Source: Prostheceraeus crozeri (Eukaryota; Platyhelminthes; Polycladida; Euryleptidae). From it: a stretch of DNA of 64,000 nt. Below the pieces are notes generated by a model. It had not been told where the DNA came from and did not search any database. It worked only from the letters and a program-made list of their open reading frames with translations. The position numbers and the translations under genes were made by a program. Position 1 is the first letter of the stretch, and every line of letters begins with the position of its first letter. The stretch spans positions 124,001 through 188,000 of the forward strand of contig CAJQUW010012497.1 in the NCBI GenBank assembly GCA_907163375.1, in the 5' to 3' direction. Below, in pieces: positions 1 to 10,904 of this stretch.

Positions 1-1
1 T

Positions 2-1557
2 CTCAAGAACAGAATCTCCAATCAACATCGCGGCTCCTATGGAAGACCAACGGCTTTAGATGCAGATATTGAGGCACATATAGCCAAACGCTTTGTACTC
101 TTGTGTGATTGGGGATTTCCTGTTACATCAGATGACTTGAAATTCATAGTGAAGGATTACCTCTACGCTTCACGAATCACAATCAGTTGTTTCAGAGACA
201 ACATCCCCGGGAGCAAATGGATCAGGAACTTCATACGGCGCAATGGCTTATCTCGTCGAAATGTGTCAAGTATAGCGCGACGTCGTGCAGCCGTTGACAA
301 GACAATTATCACTGACTACTTCAACGAATTGAAGAGAACTGTTGAGGATGTTCCGGCCGAAAACATCGTGAACTACGATGAGACGGCTCTCGTGGACGAC
401 TCTGGAAAAAGGAAATGCATCGTCAAGAGAGGAACGAAATACGCGGAAGCTGTCGCCAATCACTCTAAATCAGGTATTTCTGTTATGTTTGCGGGGTCTG
501 CGAACGGAGACCTTCTCCCCCCTTACGTTGTTTATAAATCCAAAAACCTGTGTAAACAATGAACAGTCGGTGGACCTGACGGAGCCAAGTGCACATTCAC
601 CAAATCTGGATGGTTTGACGATTTGTGTTTCGCTGATTGGTTCAGATCGGTTTGTCTGCCATATCTCAGGAGGAAAACGGGACCCAAAATTCTGATCCGT
701 GACAATCTGTCGTCACACATCAACAAAGAAGTCATCGACTTGTGCCATCATCATGACATTCGATTTGTGTGCTTGCCACCAAATTCATCTCATATCACGC
801 AGCCTCTCGATGTTGCATTCTTTTCTTCTTTGAAGAGAATTTGGAGGTCCATTGTAAGTGACTGGCGTCTCACACAAGAGGGACAGAAGCATGTTGTCAT
901 GCCGAAATCTTCCTTCCATTGAAGCTTCGTGATCTATGCAACAGATTGAATTTGGACAACTTGAAGAGTGGTTTCTCTGCGTGTGGAATCTTTCCATTCA
1001 ATCCAGAAGCTGTATTGAAAAGGCTGCCTCAAGTGTTGGAGTCCTCTGAAAGTCAAAATCACTTCGATGATGTCATCGTCAATCATTTGCAACAACTTAG
1101 ACATGGACAGTCAGTGGATAGCTCTGGTCCATCCCGAGCGCGCAGAACGAAACTCAATGTTGTCTCTGTCAGAGACATTGGCGACACTGACTTGGATTTC
1201 GAGGGTAATGTGGGCCCCATCGACGAACTTAATGTCAATCGTGAACCTTCCATCGATGAACATGATGATGAATCTCAATCGAAGCCACAAATAAATCAAG
1301 GAGATTTTGTTCTTGTTAAACTCGCAGTTGATGGTAGATCATTCCACAAACACTTTGTGGCACAAGTGTTGCAGGTAGTAAACCAAAACGATATTGAAGT
1401 GTCGTTCCTGAAAAGAGTTTCGGAAACTTCATACGTCTTCCCAGAGAAAGAGGACCAAAGTTCTATTTCACCGGATGAAATTGTAGAGACTATGTGTGCT
1501 ACTCCCGATCGTCGTGGTTTGGTTTGGACTATTGATTGTTACATAGACAAACAATAG
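2..1557 (+). pseudogene. pogo/Tigger-like transposase, broken, 5' part outside window
   Basis: The frame is already open at base 2 and reads RGSYGRPTAL, a segment typical of the N-terminal side of pogo-like transposases, so the element begins left of the window. The pogo DDD core is visible: YDETAL (about base 377), RDNLSSH (about base 702) and SSHITQPLD (about base 790). There are 35 residues between the second and third Asp. The family cuts and pastes at TA dinucleotides. Two lesions break the frame: a TGA at 560-562 (frame resumes directly with TVGGPDGAK) and a one-base shift near 918, after which frame 1 continues LKLRDLCNRL to a stop at 1555-1557. The C-terminal part (about 1300-1480) reads GDFVLVK...HFVAQVL...EVSFLKR...YVFP, an SH3/Tudor-like extension. 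No intact transposase can be read directly. The family call is firm and the subfamily is open. Confidence 0.85.
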
Positions 1558-1976
1558 ACTGTACTTACGTATGTATGAGTCAAGAATTTTTATACTTTGA
1601 TATTTTTGTAGTTATAATGTCATCCAGTTACGTGTTTTGTTATCCAAAGTTCACAATAGATAGAATATTTCCATAAGAACTTCTCATTCATTCTTAGTCT
1701 AATTCGTACTGATACAATCATTAAGTTCAATTCTATCATGTAGGAGGCTTTTGAAAACAAAGTGGCTAAAGTTTGGGCAAGCAGTCCTAACTTAAGCCAC
1801 CGCCTTTAGGCCTAGAAAAAACATACTTAAAATATTTTTTTAACAATGACATCATAGAAGTAACTGGAGACCACTCCCATTAATCCAACTAACGCATATT
1901 TAAAGAAAGTTATCCCGAATTTGATTAAAAAATTGAAAAAACTACGTGCAAGTGGCTAAAGTTACGGCGTTCTACG
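1558..1976. other. 3' flank of the pogo-like element; its end is not resolved
   Basis: No reading frame of note. AAGTGGCTAAAGTT occurs twice in direct orientation (1760-1773 and 1950-1963), and an imperfect inverted copy (TAACTTAAGCCACC) lies near 1781. These may belong to the element's terminal or subterminal repeats, but the left end is outside the window, so the boundary cannot be fixed. Confidence 0.3.
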
Positions 1977-2024
1977 GTAAGTTTGTTTGCCAGAAACTGT
2001 GATGACACAGTGATAAGGCGTGCC
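1977..2024 (-). repeat. short LINE fragment (endonuclease region)
   Basis: About 46 bp match the minus-strand LINE copy at 54541-54586 with roughly 6-7 differences. That stretch encodes the SDHCVI part of the endonuclease. No other part of the LINE is recognisable next to it. Confidence 0.6.
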
Positions 2025-4208
2025 GACCTATAAGTTCCTGATTTCAACATGACAGATAATAATTTGCTAATTTATTCCCCCTCCGAGAGGTGTTTCTTTA
2101 ATCATGAGCTGTGGCCTCTACATGTAATTAAAATGTATTTTCACTGCACTGTTATTTCATGAATTGCAGTTTTATCTATTATCTCTATGATAAGATATGA
2201 TAGAATCGATGATCGCTCAACTCTATTCATTAAAGTCAATATGAAACTCAATAAAACCAATGGTCAATGCTCACCGTAGCTTGTCGCAAGCTTAGCTTAA
2301 CTTCTAGTAATCTTGTGTCTTGAGTTCGTTGTCACTGTCATAAGTTTCTCGTTGATTTTGCCTGTTTAGTATGTCTGTAATTAACTAGTAAGAAAATCGA
2401 AGCAGTTATATCACAAAATCAAAAATGCGGACACGTAGAGACACGTAGAGAAGTAAATTGTGACCTGCCAGTTTGTCGGCCTATGTTAGAGCCAGTGAAG
2501 ATGGAGGTTGACTTCATAGGTCTAAGCTAAATATGAAGTCTCAGATTCAATAGGTTATAATATTGTTACCTGCGTAGCTAATTAGTAACCATCGGTCCTA
2601 TTGACACTGAAACACGGGTTTACTTATTGTTGTTAGTTGAAGATTCAATAGGCACACCTGTTTGTTACCAGTGCGTACAGAGCACTCTCCTAGAGGTAGT
2701 AGGGTACCTGGTGAATGGAAAGTAATTGTGATCCTAGCTAAGCACCTAATTTTAAAAAATCCATTTTACCCCTCCCTCCGACCCATCGGTCAGATTCCCA
2801 AACTGTGTACAACGCTTGATGGTTTATGCATCATCATTTCAGTATGGGAATCACAAAAATTGTGATTTGAGTCTGATAGATCTTCTCCGTTTGAAATGTT
2901 TGTAGGACCAAATAATGAGCTGCTTAGGTAATCATTTAATTATTGTAATTTTTGAAAGGATTTATGGCTATCTACTTTATCAGACTGCTGCATCGTTCTC
3001 CAAATATGAATTTAAATGCTCCTCAAAGTAATGCATCCGGTTTCTAATTGCCAAGGGGAGCGGAATTGACGCATTTCAAAATGCCTTAAATTTCGGACAA
3101 ATTCAGGAATATAATAATGAAGAATTAATTGTCTACAATCTAGATCCCCAATCAGAGTGACGACACATGCATAGCAAATTACGAATGGTCTCAAACAATG
3201 AAGTAGCAAATGAAAAATCCCATTGGAGATCTTTCCAAAAATCTAGTTAAAACTTGTCTGCGAAAAGTGGTCATCTGTTGAATTCGAATTCAACGCAGTG
3301 AAATGCAAAGCTATTTACGTATGAAGTAAAATAAGAAAGTTGCATGTCAATAAGTCACATCAAAATATCAGAGCCTCTCAAACAGAAACAGTCATCAGTA
3401 TTCAAGCAATGCGAGTCATTTTTTCCTAATATGTATCAACAAAAATATTGAAAATGGTTCCGATGTCTTTAACAAGTGATTCCGAGAAGCTCTATGTGAC
3501 CAAGTATCAATGACGAAGATGAGCACAGCAGTTACCAACATCCACTATTTTGAAATTTGTGCTGCCTCAAGCGATATTTCTTCTATTTTTTGTGTGTGAT
3601 GATGCAAATGTCCCGTTCTGAGAAATATTGTTTCCGATGCGCTCATAAAACAGTTATGTAGCACCTCATTTAAAATTTCCCTTTTTCAGCTGCAACTATC
3701 AGCATTGCACTGCTGATGGAGAACTATTGAACTCTGATTACCCTGTTATACTTTTGTGATTTTTTAATTACAAACTGTGATTCTAAATCGATTCCTATAT
3801 TGAATTGATGATACATAAACCATCAAACTCACTGGCAGACTGTCATTAAACAATTTCGACTAAACTTAGGTGCTTGGAAGCAAATAAAAGCAAATACAAG
3901 CGATCCGGAAAGTTTATGTCGTTAACATTGTAATCTGATTGGTTTACACAAGGCGCCTTTTCTTCACGGCAGCCGAGCAGCAGCGTGATTGTGACGTCAT
4001 GAGCTAAATACAATAGCCATTTCTCATATATCGAGATGTGCTGCCAAAGACGGCACGCATCCAATCTATATACTGTAGAACTGAAGATAATTAGGTGAAT
4101 AAGATTAGTGGTAATAATTGAAGATTTAAGGTCACATGTCAAAATAAGTTCTGTACGTACCCCTTTTAAAGTGCATGCGTTGGTATGCTAACGTGATTAC
4201 TTTTACAG
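2025..4208. other. Intronic or upstream DNA of POP4, nothing recognised
   Basis: About 2.2 kb of AT-rich sequence with only short ORFs (for example 2662-2865 and 3846-4142) that resemble no family I know. A first POP4 exon of about 20 codons should lie here or left of the window. An ATG at 2501 is followed after about 19 bases by a GT, but the phase does not fit the exon at 4209. Confidence 0.4.
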
Positions 4209-4532
4209 GCGGAATCTACACAAGAAGTGGCTGAAGTTTTTAAGGAGATGACAGGTCACAAGGTGATTCTACAACCTCATGAATACGTCCCAGTTGCCAC
4301 CAATCCAATGCCACGTCGTCAGCGCATGAAACGTGACCGAAAAGGCCTGTCCTCGAAAGAGAGACACCGACTGAATCTTAACAAAGTAAAGAATGTCGAT
4401 GCGTCTCTGGTGAATTCAATGCATCAGCTGTGGCTTGGCTATGTGACCTCATTGATCGACTTCAGTGGTGAGATAATCGGAAATGTCGCTTTGGAGAGCA
4501 CAATATATCGGATGGACATGATAGGAGCGAAG
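4209..4532 (+). CDS. POP4: POP4/RPP29 internal coding exon (RNase P/MRP subunit p29)
   Basis: This is a 324-bp exon of 108 codons, phase 0 at both ends. It is bounded by the acceptor TTTTACAG (4201-4208) and the donor AAG|GTGAGCC (4533). The peptide starts AESTQEVAEVFKEM and contains a basic stretch, MKRDRKGLSSKERHRLNL, then HQLWLGYVTSL and MDMIGAK. These match human RPP29 (KKKAKGLSARQRRELRL, HELWKQYI, DLHGAI) in order and spacing. POP4 is a protein subunit of nuclear RNase P and RNase MRP, which process the 5' ends of pre-tRNA and pre-rRNA; its Sm-like beta-barrel contacts the RNA and pairs with RPP21. The frame stays open upstream of the GTG at 4227, so translation does not start there; the acceptor defines the exon start. 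The N-terminal exon is not identified. Confidence 0.92.
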
Positions 4533-4585
4533 GTGAGCCATCAAGATAATTTTAGTATTTCTTATTATAGAAAGATATAGATATA

Positions 4586-4748
4586 TAGGATTTCCTATTC
4601 GTGTTGCCGAATCGTGCAAGCAGGTTACCGGGATTTGCATTCAAGTTACCGGATCAAAATATAATCGCGTTCAAGTTACCGGGATGAGCATTCAACTTAA
4701 CATTTGTGTATTCAGCTTACCGTATGCGCATTCAAGTTACCGTATCAA
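4586..4748. repeat. Left terminal inverted repeat with iterons
   Basis: Pairs with 6447-6609. About six spaced copies of a CATTCAAGTTACCG-like motif lie inside. Three more degenerate copies continue inward to about 4815, outside the inverted repeat. Confidence 0.88.
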
Positions 4749-5200
4749 CGCATTCAATTTACCGCATCAAAAAGTCATTGCATTCATCTTACCTATTCTT
4801 CACTACATTTTACCGTTTGATGCATTCATTATCATAGATAATTCAGAAACTGCTTAACTATCCATCCGATTTTTATGGGAGCACGAAAGTTAAGTAAAAT
4901 TAACAAAAATTAATAAACTATTCACTCTCACCAAATTGACGAGAATTGAAATGATATGTTCATTATGATATCTTATGGGCGATCAAACTCCCAATAACTT
5001 TTTAATCATTCTACTGTAGAAAATTATTCAGGGAATTCATTTCGTTAAATACGTACTTTGTCATTTCGTATACTTTTTCTGTTTTCCACAAAACATCCCA
5101 AATTTTTGAATTCTTCTCAAACCCACCTTGTTGAATTGAATTGAAAAAACACATTCAAAAACAAAACTTTAATAGAACTACCGATGAGAAAATAAAGAGT

Positions 5201-6294
5201 CTAGCCTTCAATGTCAGTCTTGCTCAAACTAGCAGGAACAAACCGGTCAACTCGACGGCACCAATGGGAACACTTTGTTTGGGTGATTTCTGATATTGCT
5301 TCATTAGCAATGCGTAGAAGAATTCTTGATCTCCAAGCTGCCTGAGTGAGACCTTGAGCTTGTCGAAGATTTTCGTCAAGTAATTCTACTTGAACGTCAT
5401 TTGACGTCAGCTGTTTGCCAACTGCAGCTTTAAAACAACTGTGAGCTTGTTCGACAGGATTTAAGAAGGGACTGTACGGCGGTAAGGTTTTAATTGAGAA
5501 ACGCTGCTGATGGTGCTCCGGTACAATCGTATGGAGATGCGGACGTGCACCGTCATGGACGATATGAACTCTGCCGTTAAATCTTGGGGCCGCCTCTATG
5601 TTGATTAAGTCATCGATAAAGTTCTGGTACCTTTGATGATCAACTGTTTGTTGTCGAAGATCAAAGTGAACCAGGCCTAGATCTGTATTAATGGCCAGAA
5701 TTAGGACAATATTCGCCATCCTTGCCCCTAAGACTCTCTGTCTCACTGGCTCACCGACTGGGGCCCTTCCTTGGGTTCGTCTGGTGAATAAATTGATGGC
5801 GCATTCATCTATGTAGATTATGTCATCATTCATAGGCAATGTTGTTAGCCATGTTGCGTATTCATATCGTAAATCTTTCGTTGTTGGGATATATTTCGTC
5901 TGTGGGGTACATCTGCATCTTTACCAGCTATCTTGAGGGAAATCAGTTGATTTTCCAGATGACGAGATATGGTAGATATGTGTACTAGAGGTTTGTTTGG
6001 AAGAGTAGAATACAGTTTCTCTTGTATGGTCGTAAGTGTTAAGAACGGCTCACGTCTGGCTATTTCAAGGATAGCATCGACCATCTCTCCGTCCACCCGT
6101 CGGTTTCTTGCACCTCCTTGAGGTAGTCTCTCTTGTCGCCCTTCTGCTCTCCAAACTCGGATAATTCTCCTAGCTGTTTCCCTATTTATCGACAAAGAGT
6201 CTGCCAACATAATGTAATCTTCGCCATTCTCATAGGACGTGACAAGACGTTGGCGATCAATGTTTGCCACACTGTTTCTCCTGCCTGCAGCCAT
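5201..6294 (-). pseudogene. Tc1/mariner-like transposase with 33-residue D-E spacing, one frameshift
   Basis: The gene starts at 6294 (MAAGRRNS). Residues about 10-120 form a paired-type helix-turn-helix region (LADSLSINRETARRIIRVW, ending with HISTISRHL). The catalytic part follows in another frame from about 5870: YIDECAIN, then HDGARPH, then LPPYSPFLNPVEQAH. By direct count there are 33 residues between the second Asp and the Glu, against 34 in classical Tc1. The two frames (149 and 212 codons) overlap at the conserved RYEYATWL, so one indel near 5850-5880 separates an otherwise complete protein of about 355 residues. Such an enzyme binds the terminal repeats and moves the element into TA sites. 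This copy is probably inactive. Confidence 0.85.
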
Positions 6295-6446
6295 GAAGTC
6301 GCTTCTACAAATGTCTGTGTTTTAATCAGAAAGTGGTGATTCACAGATTGTGAAAGTGATTGCGTCAGGTGGTAAAGTGACTGCACACTTCGTTAACTTG
6401 ATCGCTTATTGTGTGAAAAAGAACAGATATCGTGATCTTGTAAATT

Positions 6447-6609
6447 TTGATACGGTAACTTGAATGCGCATACGGTAAGCTGAATACACAAATGTTAAGT
6501 TGAATGCTCATCCCGGTAACTTGAACGCGATTATATTTTGATCCGGTAACTTGAATGCAAGTCCCGGTAACCTGCTTGCACGATCCGGCAACATGAATAG
6601 GAAATCCTA
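6447..6609. repeat. Right terminal inverted repeat with iterons
   Basis: Reverse complement of 4586-4748 with only a few differences. It is followed by the TA duplication at 6610-6611. Confidence 0.88.
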
Positions 6610-6611
6610 TA

Positions 6612-6735
6612 GATCGTCCATAGCAGATGCAAAAAAGTAAATAGTAGGGGCCCCGATTGATGATCCCTGATGGACGCCGTTGGTCACATGAACGACTGAC
6701 TTGAAGGAATCACGCAATTTGATTCTCCGCTTCCG
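6612..6735 (-). repeat. Non-LTR reverse transcriptase scrap
   Basis: The minus strand reads VHVTNGVHQGSSIGAP followed by a hydrophobic stretch and AMDD. This resembles the VTNGVKQGCVLAPTLF block (RT motif 4) of LINE reverse transcriptases. It is short and degenerate; no other RT motif is evident nearby. Confidence 0.45.
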
Positions 6736-7239
6736 AAAAGACAATTACTCATTACAATGGTAATTGTAAATGAAAACCATCAAAAAAGGGTCACTGTCAA
6801 TAAATGTAGAAAAGCTACATGATGAGAAGATTACGAAGGAAGAATCTATGCTCAACTATAGAAGACCACAAGACCTGTATGTATCCTTGTACAAATTCCT
6901 TCAGCAAATATACTGTTTATTAAATCATCGATGTTTGTTATGATACTAGAGGTCCAGTTATTGGGTGACATCGTGAAGGGCCACAAGTTTGCATGATCTA
7001 CAGACATAATGGAAGTGAGGATTGCATTCACAAACATGGATGCGATTGAGCTTCCTTCTAGCATGCCATCCATATACGGTATGCCAGACAATGCAGCATC
7101 AGTATAGGCTTAAAAATGTGCTATTTTTTTAACAGTGTATAATACCAGCAAAAAAAGTTGAAAATTAATCTATTAAACGTTGGTGCTCACAAGAACAAGC
7201 GGAAAGTATGCTGAGAATATTGAAGTACCGATAGAAATA
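6736..7239. other. Spacer, nothing recognised
   Basis: About 500 bp with one 79-codon minus-strand ORF (6852-7091) that has no recognisable motif. It may be further decayed LINE sequence. Confidence 0.3.
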
Positions 7240-7425
7240 CTTATGTATTTATTGCGGATGACAACAGCCTGTAGCCAATAACAGTCAATCTGGTATACAA
7301 AGCAAATGATGCACCATAGTAACATGAAAAACGAAAGCAGTCAGGAAAAGCACATAAAAATAGTAAAAAGTAATAAAATTCACATTTCGTACTAGTTAAA
7401 GCGCAGAGTGCGCTCTACAGTGTAA
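7240..7425 (-). mobile_element. LINE relic A, 3' end
   Basis: On the minus strand this continues the C-terminal reading of the LINE beyond the Harbinger insertion: (M)SLTL, stop, then a degenerate tail ending LLSSAINT near 7245. The TAA at 7423-7425 is the Harbinger target duplication shared with 10326-10328. Confidence 0.6.
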
Positions 7426-7599
7426 AGGCGGGAATATACTCAGAGTGCACGACGGAAAGCGCACAAAATATCTTGGTTCGGGTGAGCGCTGGTGGGCGCA
7501 GAGCGTAAGATGAATGAGTTCTGATGAGCGTATATTTGCGCACATCAGGCGTTATTCAAAATATAGTAACGGCGGAAAGTTCTCCATTATCTGCGAATT

Positions 7600-8929
7600 A
7601 TGGTTAATGATCGACAGAAAACTGTTTTTGCTGTCTCTGTTTTATTTTTATTACGAAGAAAACGAAGATGGTACGTGAGAAATTTGAACATTGTTCGCAA
7701 CAACCCATCTACATATTCTGCTATGGGACTTATATTTGAGATGAGACGGCATGATTCAGAGAAACATTTTTCATTCTTTCGCATGGATCGAGAGAAATTT
7801 GATAAACTTTTTCGTCTGGTGGAACCGTTTATACAACATGCAAAGACCCATTTATTGCCGGTGTCCCCATTCGACCGATTGTGTATAACAGTTCGTTTAC
7901 TAGCATCTGGAGATTGTGTGCAATCCATCGCATTTCATTTTCGGGTGAGTGACTTATTTGTACGACAATGCTTTATTGAAACATGTTCAGCTATCTTCGA
8001 GGCTCTCTCTGAATTTGTGAAATCACCAAATACTGAGGAAGAATGGTCAGAAATTGCTACAATGTTTGAAAATCGTTGGAATTTCCCGAACTGTATAGGT
8101 GCGTTGGATGGGAAACACGTCAATATTCGAGCGCCACCAATTTCTGGTAGTTTGTACTTCAACTGTAAGTATAATTTTTCTGTAGTTTTGATGGCACTAG
8201 TAGATGCTGATTATTGTTTTACTGTCATTGACGTTGGTGCATATGGCCGAGACAGCGATGGTGGAGTTTTTGCCAAATCTAAAATGGCGAAATATTTTGA
8301 TGAAAACTTATTGAATAACACACAAGAATCTACCAAAGTCGAACATGAAATCACCTCATGTAATCGTGGCAGATGATGCATTCCCCTTAAAGCCATACAT
8401 CATGAAGCCGTATCCCAGAAAATCTTTGAATGATAATGACATGCAAAATACATCAGATGGTGAAAACGAAAAAATCGCTAAGAAGATATTTAATTACCGT
8501 CTTTCTAGAGCAAGAAGGATTGTTGAAAACGCTTTCGGCATTTTGGCGGCGAGATGGAGAATATTTTCGAGACCAATTTCATTTGAACCAGATAACACAA
8601 TTTCGATTGTCAAAGCCGGTATAGCATTACACAACTTCCTAAGAAGAAGTGATCATAGTATTCCTCAAAACTCAAGATACATTCCACCAACATTCGTGGA
8701 TACTGAAGACGAATATGGGTTCATCACGAAAGGTGAATGGAGAGAGGTTATCAAGAATGACAAGGATAGCGCTCTTGGAAAGGTCACCGAAATTGGTCGG
8801 AGAACGGGTACACGAAACTTCAGCACGACGGCGTCATCGGTTCGTGATATCTTTTGTGAATACTTTTCATCCGAGACAGGAGGAGTGCCATGGCAAAAAA
8901 GTGTTGTGCTTCGTGGAAAAAAGGTATAA
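7600..8929 (+). pseudogene. HARBI1-like Harbinger transposase, one frameshift
   Basis: The first frame (7600-8376, MVNDRQKTV...) has an N-terminal helical region, FSFFRMDREKFDKLFRLV, then the DDE_4 core: GALDGKHV (first Asp, near 8105) and DVGAYGRDSDGGVF (second Asp). The second frame (from 8345) gives VIVADDAFPLKPY and RRIVENAFGILAARWRIF, whose Glu completes the triad. The frames overlap at 8345-8376, so one base-level indel near 8340 separates an otherwise full-length product of about 440 codons. An intron is unlikely because the conserved text is contiguous. Harbinger transposases need the partner MADF/Myb protein for nuclear entry and DNA binding; that gene is encoded at 9271-10098. Confidence 0.9.
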
Positions 8930-9270
8930 TTGATTTCTTTACCTCGATTTTAACTGCACAAAAATATTGTTGTTGAGATTTTCCCCTCCACTCATGAAAA
9001 AATAGGTCTACCTGCTCAGTAAAGCCTATTCAGTAAAAAAGCATTCAATGACTGCTCGAATAAATTTGGATTATGAATGGCTATCATTTTTCTTTTAATC
9101 GGATAAGATAAAATAAGTAAGCCTAGTGAAAATGAAATATTGAAATATATTAATTAGGCAATTATATCTTAATTAATTCGTGTATTTAATGATATATGAT
9201 AAAGATCGAAGCCCACTAGAAAATTCCTTTCAAAACGAATCTCATCCAAATGCGACTTGTAATCTATATT

Positions 9271-10098
9271 TCACATACATGTATATTCAGTGTGAGAGTC
9301 AGTAGAACACAGGAGTTCCATCATCTCTCCGTTGGTGACTTCAGTGGGACCCGGAGGAGGTACGGATGTAGGTAATGAAATATTATACATTAGTTCTTGA
9401 ATTTTGAACATTGCGTATCTCCGATCACGTGTAGACATTGCCCGGAGACCATGCGCTATACTTTCTCCGAAAGTACCACATTCATCATTCGAACGGTTAT
9501 CCTTCAATACATCTTTGGCAACCTGTGATAAAAGAAATGTAGTGTTCAGTTCAGGCATAAAACCAAAAATGCATCAAAAATTCCTTACCTGTAAAAATTC
9601 CTCAATCTGGACATTCTCGCATGTCCGTTTCCGCTTTCTCCGGAATGGAAGTGATGCAGGAGATATATTTTCATTTGATCCACATCCATCTGCATCCATC
9701 ACTGTGGATATTGTGGGGCTCTCATCCTCAGCATCTCCAACCGTCTCGGTTTCTGGTATATTTGATGACGTCGGTCGATACTCCGCCAAAGAATCTAAGA
9801 ATGCCATATTATCGGAGAATTTCCATTTATCCCTCCTCACAGTTCCGGAGCCACTTTTCATTCTATTTCCTCTTTTAAGGCGCAAATAGTAATCTCGCAG
9901 GTACTTCCACTTTGCTTTTGCAACTCCTGATTTGCACTTCAGTGTCAAATCAATTTCGCTCCACGACGTTTGAGCACGCTGTCGATCTTTAAATTTTTTT
10001 GAGTCGATACGCCATAAATGAGGATACTGGCGCACCTCTTCGATCAATTTTTCCTCAAAATCGGTATAGTCAATTGAACTGTTGGAAATGTCCATCAT
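9271..10098 (-). CDS. Harbinger MADF-BESS (Myb-like) accessory protein, spliced and intact
   Basis: Exon 1 is 10098-9589 (170 codons, MMDISNSSIDYTDFEEKLI...). Exon 2 is 9522-9271 (83 codons plus stop). The 66-bp intron 9588-9523 has donor CAG|GTAAGG and acceptor TATCACAG, both phase 0. Residues about 13-100 form a MADF domain (LIEEVRQYPHLW, KFKDR, W..I, KWKYLRDYYLR). An acidic linker and the basic RRKRKRT follow, and exon 2 carries a BESS-like motif (IAHGLRAMSTRDRRYAMFKI). The product is 253 residues with no lesions. In this superfamily the second protein binds the element ends and recruits the transposase. It is transcribed convergently with the transposase. Confidence 0.85.
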
Positions 10099-10325
10099 TG
10101 ACGTTTATCGTACAACAGAAATATTGCAATAATCGCTGAGCGCACAAGTTAAAAGTTTGGTTCATGCAAACTTCGTCGGCGCACTGAAATACTTACTGAG
10201 GTCAGAAATCGATATCATGACCTTGACAACGTAAAGCGCTCTGCAGAACGTAATTGTGTGTCGTGCACGGCGCACACGTATTTCTGTGCGCTTTCCGTCG
10301 TGCGCTCTGAGTATGTTCCCGCCTT

Positions 10326-10904
10326 TAAGGGACATATTAAAAGCATCAATGTCATCTAGTGAGTTCAATAGCGTGCTAACTCTTGGAAGAAAGTCGTTTT
10401 TTCCTAGTATTGATCCGACATTTTTTTTGATTGAAAATGTACTAGATTGTCCGGTACGGCGAAAAGGCACATGGAAAGGAATTGAAGGTACAAGATATGG
10501 ACAATTGACAAAATTGTAAAAAATACAATGTCATGTATTGTGCGCCTCCTTTCTAAAGTTGTCAGGTTGAAAAAGTCACACAAGTCTACATAATTGTCGG
10601 ATTTGTAAATCACATTAGTTTTAAAGCATAGATGCTTTACAAAAGACTTCTGTAATCGCTCAATCTTATTGATTAAATATATAGCGTCGGGACACCAAAT
10701 TTGCGAGCTGTGGTCCAGCCGTGAACGAGCGAATGAGTTATAAAAAAATTTTAACACACGAACATTCTTGAATGATTTCGTAGTTCTTTTCACAGACCCC
10801 ATCATGCGATAAGCTTTGTTGACCATGACACTTATATGGTATGAGAACGAAAGATCAAAAGAGAAATATATACCAAGGTCTTTGATATGATGAACACAAC
10901 TTAA
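10326..10904 (-). mobile_element. LINE relic A, RT C-terminal part
   Basis: The minus strand reads SCVHHIKDLGIYFSFDLSF, SRLDHSSQIWCP and INKIERLQKSFVKHL. These are the thumb and C-terminal blocks of Jockey/CR1-group LINE reverse transcriptases. A frame change near 10440 leads into PFRRTGQSS and PRVSTLLNSLDD. The right side is cut by the piggyBac TTAA at 10901-10904 and the left side by Harbinger. Confidence 0.8.

Larger units (their letters stand above)
4586..6609 (-). mobile_element. IS630/Tc1/mariner-like transposon, complete ends, transposase frameshifted
   Basis: The element is 2.02 kb with TA duplications at 4584-4585 and 6610-6611. It has near-identical inverted repeats of about 163 bp (4586-4748 and 6447-6609) that begin TAGGATTTCCTATTC. 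The repeats contain an iterated motif close to CATTCAAGTTACCG. The single gene runs on the minus strand. Copies of both ends differ at only a few positions, so the insertion is fairly young. Confidence 0.9.
7426..10325. mobile_element. PIF/Harbinger transposon, two genes, inserted in LINE A
   Basis: The 2.9-kb element has inverted ends starting AGGCGGGAA and running about 40 bp (left from 7426, right ending at 10324/10325). Both ends carry GCACGACGGAAAGCGCACA. A TAA duplication lies at 7423-7425 and 10326-10328. It holds the two genes typical of the superfamily in convergent orientation: a HARBI1-like transposase (+) and a MADF/Myb-like DNA-binding protein (-). LINE coding sequence flanks both sides, so the element landed in a LINE. 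Confidence 0.93.

Noticed and set aside
1760-1963. Direct repeats AAGTGGCTAAAGTT as pogo TIRs
   Set aside because: They are direct, not inverted, and the left end of the element is outside the window.
2501-2521. ATG followed by GT as a first POP4 exon
   Set aside because: The codon phase does not match the phase-0 start of the exon at 4209, and no similarity supports it.
4227-4580. POP4 exon read as a complete 117-codon gene starting at GTG
   Set aside because: The frame is open upstream to a splice acceptor and the donor at 4533 ends the conserved part; residues after MIGAK are intron.
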